Positions 26,296 through 34,345 of a stretch of DNA of 64,000 nt are shown here, in pieces. How positions within the stretch are numbered: the first letter of the stretch is position 1; each line of letters begins with the position of its first letter. The position numbers and the translations under genes are program-made. The DNA comes from Candidatus Gastranaerophilales bacterium (GTDB taxonomy: Bacteria; Cyanobacteriota; Vampirovibrionia; Gastranaerophilales; Gastranaerophilaceae): assembly GCA_944324365.1 (NCBI GenBank), contig CALUWA010000003.1, positions 149,034 through 213,033 on the forward strand, in the 5' to 3' direction. Under the pieces are notes generated by a model. The model was not told where the DNA came from, did not search any database, and was given only the letters and a program-made list of their open reading frames with translations.

Positions 26296-27327
26296 CTATT
26301 TCAAATATTCTTTGTAAAAAGCTTCAATTTTATCGAAAGGAATTTTTTCAAGATTATCATACAAATCAGTATGGTTTGCACCTTCTACAATATATAATTC
26401 TTTGTTATCTCCTTTAAGCTTTTTAAAAGCATCTTCAGAGAAGTAACGGCTGTGAGCCTTTTCCCCGTGAATGATTAGAACAGCATTTCTTATTTCATTA
26501 CTGTAAGCCAGAATCGGCATATTAATCAAAGCCAGAGTAGATGTTTGTGTCCAGTTGCCGTTGGAATTTATAGACCGCTTATGGAAACCCCGCGGAGTTT
26601 TGTAGTAAGCGTAATAGTCCTGAACAAACTGCGGTTCTTCTCCGGTAAGTTTTTCCGGTAATCCGGCAGCTTTTGCGTAAGTTCCGTTTTTATAATCTTC
26701 TGTTCTTTGTTTATTAAGGTTTTCTCTTAATTCATATCTTGCATTTTCGTCCATTGCATCAAAATAACCGTTTGCACTTACACGGGTCATATCGTACATA
26801 GTAGAAGTAACAGTTGCTTTAATTCTGGTATCCATTGCCGCAGCATTTAAACCAAAGCCGCCGAAACCGCATATTCCGAGAATACCGATTTTATCCGGAT
26901 TAACGTCTTTTCTGTTGCTTAAATAATCTACAGCAGCTGAAAAATCTTCTGTATTTATATCAGGAGAAGCAACATTACGCGGTTCCCCACCGCTTTCTCC
27001 TGTGTAAGAAGGGTCAAATGCAAGTGTTATAAAACCGCGTTCAGCTAAAGTCTGAGCATATAAACCGGATGCCTGCTCTTTTACTGCACCAAAAGGGCCG
27101 CTTATTGCAATTGCTGCCAATTTGCCTTCACTGTTTTTAGGACTGTATAAGTCGCCTGTCAATTCTATACCGTATCTGTTTTTAAAATGCACTTTTTCTA
27201 TATTTACTTTGTCACTTTTAGGGAATGTTTTGTCCCAATCATTATTTTTAGCTTCACTCATAAGGTTTCCTCCTATCATTAATAATGTTAACATAGCAAA
27301 AATACTAAATACTTTTTTAAACTTCAT
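26296..27327 (-). CDS. Exported alpha/beta hydrolase with cysteine nucleophile
   Basis: A signal peptide (about residues 1-26, ending MSEA) is followed by an alpha/beta-hydrolase. The nucleophile elbow reads GICGFGG, with C153 where most hydrolases have serine, as in dienelactone-hydrolase and YcjY-like proteins. DPSYTGESGG and ANHTDLYD (catalytic His) also fit that family. Likely role is hydrolysis of an ester or lactone in the periplasm; substrate unknown. It is the third gene of the operon divergent from lysR and ends at a terminator. Confidence 0.85.
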   Translation of the reverse strand: MKFKKVFSIFAMLTLLMIGGNLMSEAKNNDWDKTFPKSDKVNIEKVHFKNRYGIELTGDLYSPKNSEGKLAAIAISGPFGAVKEQASGLYAQTLAERGFITLAFDPSYTGESGGEPRNVASPDINTEDFSAAVDYLSNRKDVNPDKIGILGICGFGGFGLNAAAMDTRIKATVTSTMYDMTRVSANGYFDAMDENARYELRENLNKQRTEDYKNGTYAKAAGLPEKLTGEEPQFVQDYYAYYKTPRGFHKRSINSNGNWTQTSTLALINMPILAYSNEIRNAVLIIHGEKAHSRYFSEDAFKKLKGDNKELYIVEGANHTDLYDNLEKIPFDKIEAFYKEYLK

Positions 27328-27345
27328 ACAGCTCCTTTCTTTTAA

Positions 27346-28221
27346 TTAGACTGCAGCACAACTCCAATGATGCTCAATACATTCAAGTATAGTTTGTGCG
27401 TATTCTTCGTGTTTGCCATAGAAGATGTGCGAAGCATCCGGAACAACAATAACCTGATTTTTTTGCGGCTCTTTACAGCAGGCATTTATTTTTTCCATAA
27501 ATCCACGCGGATCCTTTTCTGTCAAACTGTCTTTAGCACCAATTACAAACGAGCCGTTAATTTTTATATTAAACAGCGAATTTGTTTCTCCGTCATTGCT
27601 TATTATAGGGCAGTTTTTGAGATTAAAAGCATTATAAAAGCCCAGCACTGCGTTTGCCGACATAGGTGAAAAGCCGCCGAACATATAAGGTAAGATATGA
27701 TTACCTCTGCCTTCCTCAACAAATTGCTGTGCAAGTTCAATACAATCTTTTACATTAGGCATAACATTGAACCAGTGCCCCAAATCAACAGGTGCTGATA
27801 CAATAAAGTAGTCAACAAAATTGTCAGGTGTATTCCCTAAATAATGGATGATTTTGTTTGAGCCAAGCGAATGCCCTGCTAAAACTATATTTTTGAACCC
27901 AAGTTCTTTTGCGTATTTTACATAGCTTTCAACATCCTCATAAACAACGGAAAAATCGTCAAAAACAACTCCTGTGTTTCTCTGTTTACCAATAGAAAAA
28001 TCTGAATATGCAATACATGAAAATGCATCCATAGCATGTCCCACAATAAAAGCTATATTATTGCGGCTTAACAATTCTCCGGTTGCTGTCAGTAAATCAT
28101 TCTGAAACACATTAGAACATATTCCGCTCATCATAATAACAACCGTTTCCATTGTGTTATTACCATATATAGCACCTTTTAATTCCAAACCGCGCGGGGT
28201 ATTTACTCTTATAATTTCCAT
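27346..28221 (-). CDS. Cytoplasmic alpha/beta hydrolase
   Basis: This is a serine alpha/beta hydrolase: nucleophile elbow AGHSLGS (S118), catalytic Asp in GAKDSLTEKD and His in DASHIFYGKHEE. MSGICSN is the oxyanion-hole strand turn. There is no signal peptide, in contrast with the hydrolase gene 18 bases downstream. The protein resembles small lipase/esterase-like hydrolases of unknown substrate. It is the second gene of the operon headed by the small helical protein and is probably controlled by the divergent LysR regulator. Confidence 0.83.
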   Translation of the reverse strand: MEIIRVNTPRGLELKGAIYGNNTMETVVIMMSGICSNVFQNDLLTATGELLSRNNIAFIVGHAMDAFSCIAYSDFSIGKQRNTGVVFDDFSVVYEDVESYVKYAKELGFKNIVLAGHSLGSNKIIHYLGNTPDNFVDYFIVSAPVDLGHWFNVMPNVKDCIELAQQFVEEGRGNHILPYMFGGFSPMSANAVLGFYNAFNLKNCPIISNDGETNSLFNIKINGSFVIGAKDSLTEKDPRGFMEKINACCKEPQKNQVIVVPDASHIFYGKHEEYAQTILECIEHHWSCAAV

Positions 28222-28235
28222 TTTAAATTCTCCTT

Positions 28236-28499
28236 TTAAAGTTTATTATTGCAGTCCTTGTTTTGTGCTTGATGCTCAATACTGAAAATTAGATAATCAA
28301 GGCAGTCTATCTGTTTTTGATTAATGTGTAATTTATCAAGCAAAAATTTCCTGTGGCTGGATAAGAGTCTTAATTGCTCTGAAAGTCTGCCGTTTTCTTC
28401 AAGTTTTAGAAATTTCACGATTAAATCAGCGCTGCAGTCTGCATCTTTTAAATTTTGAAGGATGTTATTTTTGTTGTATGGCATAAATTTCTGTTCCAT
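28236..28499 (-). CDS. Small helical protein resembling a MerR dimerisation domain
   Basis: This 87-residue, cysteine-containing helical protein has the pattern LSEQLRLLSSHRKFLLDKLH followed by QIDCLDYLIF. It resembles the C-terminal antiparallel coiled-coil and tail of AdhR-like MerR regulators, but the DNA-binding HTH is absent. The similarity is by eye and may be only that of a generic coiled coil. It is the first gene of the hydrolase operon, divergent from lysR, with 14 bases to the next gene. Function is unknown; a regulatory or thiol-sensing partner is conceivable. Confidence 0.65.
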   Translation of the reverse strand: MEQKFMPYNKNNILQNLKDADCSADLIVKFLKLEENGRLSEQLRLLSSHRKFLLDKLHINQKQIDCLDYLIFSIEHQAQNKDCNNKL

Positions 28500-28522
28500 A
28501 TTTTCATTATTTACGATTTTAC

Positions 28523-28544
28523 AAAAATAGCAAATACTTATATT
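28523..28544. promoter_or_regulatory. Candidate LysR operator in the lysR divergent region
   Basis: It is identical over 22 bp to 21192-21213. The core ATAGCAAATACTTAT holds the T-N11-A box. Relative to the inferred lysR transcription start (about 28596) it spans roughly -73 to -52, the classical LysR recognition position. It also overlaps the expected promoter of the divergent hydrolase operon. Confidence 0.7.
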
Positions 28545-28560
28545 ACATAATTAAAAATAC

Positions 28561-28589
28561 TTGACAGGCATAATTAAGGGTTCTATTAT
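28561..28589 (+). promoter_or_regulatory. lysR promoter, leaderless arrangement
   Basis: A perfect -35 TTGACA (28561-28566), a 17-bp spacer and -10 TATTAT (28584-28589). The ATG at 28596 is only 6 bases after the -10, so transcription should start at or within the start codon. Confidence 0.75.
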
Positions 28590-28595
28590 TGTTAT

Positions 28596-29495
28596 ATGGA
28601 AATTAGAGTTTTAAAGTATTTTCTGGCAGTGGCAAGAGAAGGGAGCATAACAGGAGCCGCTAATTCTTTGCATCTTACGCAGCCTACATTAACACGCCAG
28701 CTTCAGGATTTGGAAAAAGAGTTAAAACAAAAGCTGCTTGTCCGCGGAAAACATAAAGTTACGTTAACCCCGGAAGGAATGATTTTAAGAAAAAGAGCGG
28801 AAGAAATTGTTGATATGGTTGAAAAAACCGAAGCCGAGTTTCTTTCGCTAAATGAAACAATAAGCGGGGATATTTATATCGGCGGCGGAGAATCAGATTG
28901 CATGAAGCATATTGCAGGTATTATCAAAGAAATCCAAGAGGATTATCCGCAAATAAAGTTTCATATTTTCAGCGGGAACGCTGAGGATGTTACAGAAAAA
29001 CTTGACAAAGGGCTGCTGGATTTCGGGGTTTTAATCCAGCCTGTTGATTTATCAAAATATGACAATATGCCGCTTCCGGATAAAGATGTTTGGGGTGTCA
29101 TTATGCGCAAAGACAGCCCGCTTGCCCAAAAAGATTACATTGAATTGGATGATTTGAAAAATCTTCCGCTTATTAATTCCAGACAGGCAATGAGAAAAAC
29201 TTCTTCAAAAAATGAGTTTATCGAATGGTTTCAGGGTGAATTTGAAAATTTGAATACGGTTGCAACGATTAATCTTGTTTATAACGCAACAGTGATGGTA
29301 AAAGCCGGAATAGGATACGCAATTACGCTTGATAAACTTGTAGACACTTCAAAGGAAAGCCTGCTTTGTTTCCGTCCTTTGAAACCTAAACTTGAATCCG
29401 GCCTTGATATTGTATGGAAAAAATATCAGGTATTCTCGCCTGCTGCAAAATTGTTTTTGGATAAGATGCAGGAAAAATTCAGTAAAGAAAATTAA
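28596..29495 (+). CDS. LysR-family transcriptional regulator
   Basis: The N-terminal winged helix-turn-helix reads FLAVAREGSITGAANSLHLT and QPTLTRQLQDLEKEL, typical of LysR regulators, followed by a linker helix and a periplasmic-binding-like effector domain (GDIYIGGGESD, GLLDFGVLIQP, AGIGYAI). Length (299 aa) is normal. It is divergent from the hydrolase operon, and the shared 22-bp site suggests it controls itself, that operon and the DUF3737 redox operon. The effector is unknown; a quinone, aldehyde or similar reactive compound would suit the target genes. Confidence 0.92.
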   Translation: MEIRVLKYFLAVAREGSITGAANSLHLTQPTLTRQLQDLEKELKQKLLVRGKHKVTLTPEGMILRKRAEEIVDMVEKTEAEFLSLNETISGDIYIGGGESDCMKHIAGIIKEIQEDYPQIKFHIFSGNAEDVTEKLDKGLLDFGVLIQPVDLSKYDNMPLPDKDVWGVIMRKDSPLAQKDYIELDDLKNLPLINSRQAMRKTSSKNEFIEWFQGEFENLNTVATINLVYNATVMVKAGIGYAITLDKLVDTSKESLLCFRPLKPKLESGLDIVWKKYQVFSPAAKLFLDKMQEKFSKEN

Positions 29496-29574
29496 ATTCT
29501 GTCGCCGGGAATTTGTTTTAAGACAATATTTTTATGGAGTTATATCGCAAATTCCACAGATAATATAAAATCCC

Positions 29575-29690
29575 GTCATTCTGAGGGGTGAAGCCCCGAA
29601 GAATCTCGTGTAATATGAGATCTTTCGCTTACGCTCAAGATGACAGATAGCTTCATTGCGTGCGAAGGTTCGCTTTGTAAGGGTAACACT
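29575..29690 (+). repeat. Dispersed palindromic element, copy 2
   Basis: GTCATTCTGAG (29575-29585) and CTCAAGATGAC (29634-29644) form near-perfect ends of a hairpin, with inner arms GAAGAATCTC and GAGATCTTTCG. A block containing GGTTCGCTTTGTAAGG follows. The whole matches 21682-21803 in reverse orientation. Outside the element, the 29496-29917 interval shows nothing else supported apart from the ribosome site of the next gene. Confidence 0.75.
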
Positions 29691-29917
29691 GTTTTAAAAT
29701 TTTTGGTGGAATTTGCTATATACATCCATATTTTTCAGCTTATATAAAGCCGCCGGCGGAATTGATTTGTATAGGTTAAATGAAAATATTTGACATTCCA
29801 TTCAAGGAAAATTTGTTTGCTTTGATAAATAATGAATGTTCGGTGTATAATTTTAACAGTGTTTGAATTTTTTAAAAATATTAATGAGAATTGTCTATTT
29901 ATGAAAAGGATAAAATA

Positions 29918-31159
29918 ATGAACAGATTAAAAGCAACATTCAGATCCCTAAAGTACAGAAATTTCCGGTTGTTTTTCCCGGGTCTTATAACTTCCCAGGT
30001 TGGAATTTGGATTCAAAACGTTGCTATAAGCTGGGTTGTATATGATATTACAAAATCCCCTTTTATGATGGGGGGTATTCTTTTTATTAATACAATGCCG
30101 TTATTTTTGATTACTCCGTTTGCGGGCATGATAATAGATAAATTTGACAGGCATAAGCTGCTTATGATGGTTCAGGTGCTTTTTGCCATTCAGGCTTTTC
30201 TAATGGCAGTTTGTGCAATGACAAACTTCTTGGGATTGTGGAATATAATAGCATTGGGTCTGTTTTTAAATATTGTGGCAGCAATTGATGCTCCGCTCAG
30301 ACAGTCAACATATGTTCTTTTAGTTGATAATAAAGAAGATTTGAGTAATGCACTGTCTTTAAATGCTGCTTGTTTTAATGTTGCAAGGCTTATCGGGCCT
30401 GCCCTGGCCGGTGTTTTAATTTCAGCGGTGGGGGTTGCCTGGTGCTTTACAATAAACTTTTTATGCATACTGCCTTGTGTTTTCCTTGTTATGATGATGA
30501 ATTTTAAAGACAAAAAATCAGAAAAGGTTAAAAATCAGTCTATTATTGAGGGTGTGAAAGAAGGTATTGATTATGCGTTTCATTCTCCGCAAATTACAAC
30601 CCTTCTTGCTTTTGTCGGTATTTTTAGTTTTATTGCCTTGACTTACCCTCTTTTGATGCCAATATACACAAAAGAAGTCTTGCATTCCGGAGCGGATATT
30701 TTAGGCTGGCTGATGAGTTGTACCGGTGTCGGAGCTCTCTGCTCGTCGATTTTGCTGGCATCTAAAACAACCCTAAGGGGGTTAAAATATATTCTTTGTC
30801 TTGGCGGTATCCTTTTAAGTTCCGGGTTTATAGTTATGGGATTTAATAACAGTCCTGTAAATGGTTGTATTACTATGTTTTTTGTAGGCCTTGGGTTTAC
30901 TTCAGCAATAACATCCGACAGTACGCTTCTTCAATCAATCCTTGAAGATGACAAACGTGGAAGAATAATGAGTTTGTATTCTATTTGTTTTGTGGGCGCA
31001 ACTTCTGTAAGTAATCTTGTCGCAGGCTCGATTGCTCAATTTTGCGGAGTCGCAAATACGCTTATTATTTTCGGAACGGTTCTTCTGATTTCTACAATGC
31101 TGTTTACTGTCCGCTTTTATCATTTAAAATTTATCTCAAAGCTTTCTAATTTGAAATAA
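29918..31159 (+). CDS. MFS transporter of the EntS/MFS_3 type
   Basis: A 12-helix major facilitator of about 413 residues. The N-terminus FRSLKYRNFRLFFPGLITSQ with WIQNVAISWVVYDIT is typical of the MFS_3 (EntS-like) group, GMIIDKFDRHKLL is the loop 2-3 motif, and ADGVLISAVG-like (AGVLISAVGVAW) marks helix 5-6. I chose the ATG at 29918 because AAAAGGA lies 7 bases upstream; the codons before it in frame have no such site. Export of a small molecule is likely; substrate unknown. No neighbouring gene belongs to it. Confidence 0.88.
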   Translation: MNRLKATFRSLKYRNFRLFFPGLITSQVGIWIQNVAISWVVYDITKSPFMMGGILFINTMPLFLITPFAGMIIDKFDRHKLLMMVQVLFAIQAFLMAVCAMTNFLGLWNIIALGLFLNIVAAIDAPLRQSTYVLLVDNKEDLSNALSLNAACFNVARLIGPALAGVLISAVGVAWCFTINFLCILPCVFLVMMMNFKDKKSEKVKNQSIIEGVKEGIDYAFHSPQITTLLAFVGIFSFIALTYPLLMPIYTKEVLHSGADILGWLMSCTGVGALCSSILLASKTTLRGLKYILCLGGILLSSGFIVMGFNNSPVNGCITMFFVGLGFTSAITSDSTLLQSILEDDKRGRIMSLYSICFVGATSVSNLVAGSIAQFCGVANTLIIFGTVLLISTMLFTVRFYHLKFISKLSNLK

Positions 31160-31199
31160 TATAGACATCAATAATGCGAAAAAATAGTCATCCTAATTT

Positions 31200-31260
31200 A
31201 TAAATATTTGTAATTATGTTATAAAAATTATTGTCGGATTAGTAAATCCGACCTACATTA
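31200..31260. repeat. 61-bp interspersed repeat, copy 1
   Basis: First of three copies (with 31960-32020 and 32748-32808), differing from the others at two positions. It contains the palindrome CGGATT-AGTA-AATCCG. This copy lies between the MFS gene and the first AT-rich membrane gene and lacks the conserved leader that follows the other two. Confidence 0.85.
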
Positions 31261-31309
31261 CTCAAAATATTACAGTTATAAGAATTTTAAGTGACCCCAA
31301 CCTACAAGC

Positions 31310-31930
31310 TTATTTTATATAATTTTCTATCACAATTTTAGCTTTATTTAAATTTTTGAAACCTATGAATCTATGAAATGTTATATTGTCTTTTAACGTT
31401 ATTATCAGTTCTGACATAAACAACATTTTACACAATTTTATCGATTTTATATTTTCATATTTTATAAAAAAGGTTTCTTTAAACATACCTCTCAATATTT
31501 TATATGGACAAATTAACCTAATACCTTTATTGGTTAATATATATGTTATATTGAATCTAAAAAACACTCCATACAATCCAATAACAAAAGCAATTGAATA
31601 AATCCACAATGTTGTATATGTAACTTGTTTTATAGAAGTTAGATTATTAAATATATAAAAGGGTAAAATGAATGTTCCTAAAAAAGCTCCTGCCAAGTAG
31701 GTTACAACTATACTTGATATAATACCACTTTTAATACAATATATGGGCGTTTCATCTGGATATAAAAATTTACATCTTGCAATTGCTGATTTGCTAGAAT
31801 TTATAAAAAATGGCAGGAAAATACTAACAATCAATATTCCAGTTATAAGACCTGAAATATTAATGAAACATTCAAATTCCTCTTTTGAAATAAAACTAAA
31901 ATTAATTTGAAAATCTGAAAGATTTAGCAT
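31310..31930 (-). CDS. AT-rich membrane protein, paralogue 1
   Basis: A protein of unknown function with about four membrane segments in the first 130 residues and a C-terminal soluble domain after YILTNKGIRLICPYK. That boundary resembles bacterial PH-like domains, which follow a Y-x-[LV]-T-[ND]-K-R strand. It is a diverged paralogue of the next gene: GTFILPFYIFNN matches GGYILPFFFFDI, and ITYILTNKGI matches YNIVLTNKRI. The start is GTG-ATG; the ATG at 31930 is preferred because AAGGA lies 7 bases before it. Base composition is more AT-rich than the housekeeping genes nearby, which hints at acquisition. Confidence 0.65.
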   Translation of the reverse strand: MLNLSDFQINFSFISKEEFECFINISGLITGILIVSIFLPFFINSSKSAIARCKFLYPDETPIYCIKSGIISSIVVTYLAGAFLGTFILPFYIFNNLTSIKQVTYTTLWIYSIAFVIGLYGVFFRFNITYILTNKGIRLICPYKILRGMFKETFFIKYENIKSIKLCKMLFMSELIITLKDNITFHRFIGFKNLNKAKIVIENYIK

Positions 31931-31959
31931 CACTTCTTCCTTACCCCAGTTTTTCCCAT

Positions 31960-32020
31960 ATAAATATTTGTAATTATATTATAAAAATTATTGTCGGATT
32001 AGTAAATCCGCCCTACATTA
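31960..32020 (-). repeat. 61-bp repeat, copy 2, with promoter-like sequence
   Basis: Read on the minus strand it holds TTTACT (32001-32006), a 17-bp spacer and TATAAT (31978-31983), 47 bases upstream of the ATG of the first AT-rich gene. The sequence CGGATT-AGTA-AATCCG forms a hairpin around the -35. From the repeat to the start codon the leader is the same as that of copy 3. Confidence 0.75.
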
Positions 32021-32064
32021 TAATTTTGCCAATACAGTTTTTTCGTATAATATTTCACTTGTCA

Positions 32065-32718
32065 TTAAAATTTATCTCCTAAAAGATAAGATATTTTATT
32101 GTAACATTCCATATTATTTGGGTAGCAAGTTAATGGAAATACTAAATCATTATTTCCAATTAAAGTTATGTGTTTTTTATTTATCTTTATCTCTTTTATT
32201 TCTGATAATAATAAATCTATTTTTTTTAGCATATTAAAGCAACAAATACCTATAATGCGTTTATTTGTTAAAACTATGTTATATGTACCTAAAAAAAGGG
32301 CGAATATAAAAGAAAAACTTCCTAATATTAAATAAATAAAAAGAGTTTCTGAAGTTACCATTTTAATTTTATGTATATCAAAAAAGAAAAATGGTAATAT
32401 ATATCCTCCCATATAAACTCCTACTAAAAATTCAATAAATATAGTAATTCTAGTAAGTGGTTGATAAAAATACATAATAACTTCATTTTTATAATAATTT
32501 AAGATTTCTTTATTCAATATTTTATAAGAGCTTCTAAAAAATAAAAACGCAAGCGTACTATATAATAATCCTACAATCAAACCAAGTATAAGTGTGATGT
32601 AATTAAAATCAAGGGAACTAAAATGTTTAACTATATAACTTAATACTGCTAAGGCAGTATAATAGGATAGTGCTAATACACAAGCAAGTATAATTAAAAT
32701 TATTATTAAATATTTCAT
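32065..32718 (-). CDS. AT-rich membrane protein, paralogue 2
   Basis: Unknown function. Four or five membrane segments (first at residues 2-25) are followed by a C-terminal soluble domain beginning YNIVLTNKRIIGICCFNM, the same PH-like boundary as in the downstream paralogue. The protein is about 217 residues. Its leader and ribosome site are the same as those of paralogue 1, with GTG-ATG at the start and ATG at 32718 preferred. Codon use is strongly AT-biased. The paired arrangement suggests duplication of a whole promoter-plus-gene unit followed by divergence. Confidence 0.65.
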   Translation of the reverse strand: MKYLIIILIILACVLALSYYTALAVLSYIVKHFSSLDFNYITLILGLIVGLLYSTLAFLFFRSSYKILNKEILNYYKNEVIMYFYQPLTRITIFIEFLVGVYMGGYILPFFFFDIHKIKMVTSETLFIYLILGSFSFIFALFLGTYNIVLTNKRIIGICCFNMLKKIDLLLSEIKEIKINKKHITLIGNNDLVFPLTCYPNNMECYNKISYLLGDKF

Positions 32719-32747
32719 CACTTCTTCCTTACCCCAGTTTTTCCCAT

Positions 32748-32808
32748 ATAAATATTTGTAATTATATTATAAAAATTATTGTCGGATTAGTAAATCCGCC
32801 CTACATTA
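32748..32808 (-). repeat. 61-bp repeat, copy 3, with promoter-like sequence
   Basis: Same as copy 2 with identical -35/-10 spacing; it stands 30 bases upstream of the ATG of paralogue 2, counted from its nearer edge. The 29 bases between repeat and ATG match those of copy 2. Confidence 0.75.
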
Positions 32809-32819
32809 CTAAATTCATT

Positions 32820-34007
32820 TTATTTCTCCTTTACTAAAATTATTTTATTAGTTGCACTATTATAAGGACAAAGTTTACCTATTGCACAAATTTTGAATCT
32901 TTTTAATGGTAAGAGAAATTGTTTTTCTCCTCCAGATATAATTAAATTATTCTTAAATTTTATAATGTTTGCATAAGAACCAATATCTTGCTCATATATC
33001 TTATATACTTTTTCTTCATTTAGATTATAATGATACAAGCCGGATAAAGATTTATTTCTGCTTTTGACAATAAATATTATATTTTCATCATTAATATCTA
33101 AAATATTGAAATCATAATTAAGAAGAATTGTATCAGAATTTATTATAAAATTTTTTTTGATTTCAGTGGTATTATTTTTAAGATTGTAAATTTCAATATT
33201 ATCTTTTAAACGTCCCCCTATTAAAAAAATATATTGTCCTTTTTGAAAAATGGAAAAATCACTTCTAGCTTCTTTAATCTTTCCTACTATCTCAAATCTT
33301 TCACTATCTGGATTATATTTTTCTATGAATAAAGAGTTTTCTTTAGTAGTAGATTCTCCACCAAACACATATAAATAATTGTTACTAAAAATCATTTGGT
33401 GATTACTTCTTGGTACATTTAAATTCAATTGTTTTAATATTTTATAATTTTTTATATCATATAAATATACTTTTGAAGTTATAGCTTGCTCTTTTTTACC
33501 TTTATTAAAATATTCTTTTTGATTAATTTTGCCACCAGAAACAAGAACTATATCATTTGATATTTGAATCCTTTTGGTTTCATTAATATAATTATCAAGA
33601 CCAAAAGGATTTTCTTCGATTAGTTTAATTTGTTTTTTTGTATTGTCAAATATTTCAATACTACCATTATCAACTATAACAATATTTTTATCAGAATTCA
33701 TATATATATCTGACATAATATGTTTTTTATTCATTGAAATTAATTTGCATGTTTTATTTTTAAAGTTACAAATTTCAGCATTTAGCAAAATGTTATTTGC
33801 AGCTCCATCACTACCACCAACAAATAATATTTCATTTGAATTTGGTAACAGAATTGCTGAATGACCGATTCTGTTTTCCAACATATGCCCAACAGATTCT
33901 ATTCTGAAATTTTGGGTTTTATTGTAAGTATACATTATTGTGACAAATATAATGCTTAAAACCATTATTGAGCAAAATTTGTATATGAAATTTTTATATT
34001 TTTTCAT
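32820..34007 (-). CDS. Membrane-anchored kelch-repeat protein
   Basis: An N-terminal hydrophobic anchor (about residues 8-27) is followed by kelch-like repeats. ILFVGGSDG, IVLVSGGK, YLYVFGGES, IFLIGGR and LIISGGE are the glycine-pair strands, each followed by a conserved Tyr or Asn region, predicting a beta-propeller outside the inner membrane. Some repeats are degenerate. Like the two genes downstream it is very AT-rich, starts GTG-ATG, and has the GAAGAA ribosome-site leader in common with them, but no 61-bp repeat lies upstream. Function unknown; protein or glycan binding is the usual role of such propellers. Confidence 0.75.
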   Translation of the reverse strand: MKKYKNFIYKFCSIMVLSIIFVTIMYTYNKTQNFRIESVGHMLENRIGHSAILLPNSNEILFVGGSDGAANNILLNAEICNFKNKTCKLISMNKKHIMSDIYMNSDKNIVIVDNGSIEIFDNTKKQIKLIEENPFGLDNYINETKRIQISNDIVLVSGGKINQKEYFNKGKKEQAITSKVYLYDIKNYKILKQLNLNVPRSNHQMIFSNNYLYVFGGESTTKENSLFIEKYNPDSERFEIVGKIKEARSDFSIFQKGQYIFLIGGRLKDNIEIYNLKNNTTEIKKNFIINSDTILLNYDFNILDINDENIIFIVKSRNKSLSGLYHYNLNEEKVYKIYEQDIGSYANIIKFKNNLIISGGEKQFLLPLKRFKICAIGKLCPYNSATNKIILVKEK

Positions 34008-34158
34008 CACTTCTTCATTAACCCAGTTTTAAGTAAAAGATCATATTGTTTGTTTTTGGTTGGAACTAATAAGTTCACATTCTAAAACCTAAAATAATAA
34101 ACAATCCATTCTACTTCTTAACACCATTATCTCAAAGATACTCTAAATACAAAAAAAC

Positions 34159-34246
34159 GGAGAAGGTGGGATTTGAACCCACGGTACAGATAGCTCCATA
34201 CAACACCTTAGCAGGGTGCCGCCTTAAGCCACTCGGCCACTTCTCC
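34159..34246 (-). tRNA. tRNA-Ser (GCT)
   Basis: An 88-base cloverleaf with acceptor GGAGAAG/CTTCTCC, anticodon loop CTGCTAA (anticodon GCT), a long class-II variable arm and T-arm GTGGGTTCAAATCCCAC. No CCA is encoded. The rest of 34008-34345 holds nothing else I can support beyond the leader of the kelch gene. Confidence 0.97.
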
Positions 34247-34345
34247 AAGATTTTTGTACTATTTTGACATAAAACCTATGCCAGTGTTTCAATTTTAGCA
34301 TAAAAAGTATTTATTTGTAAAGTTTTTATTTCTAAAAATCTCAAA

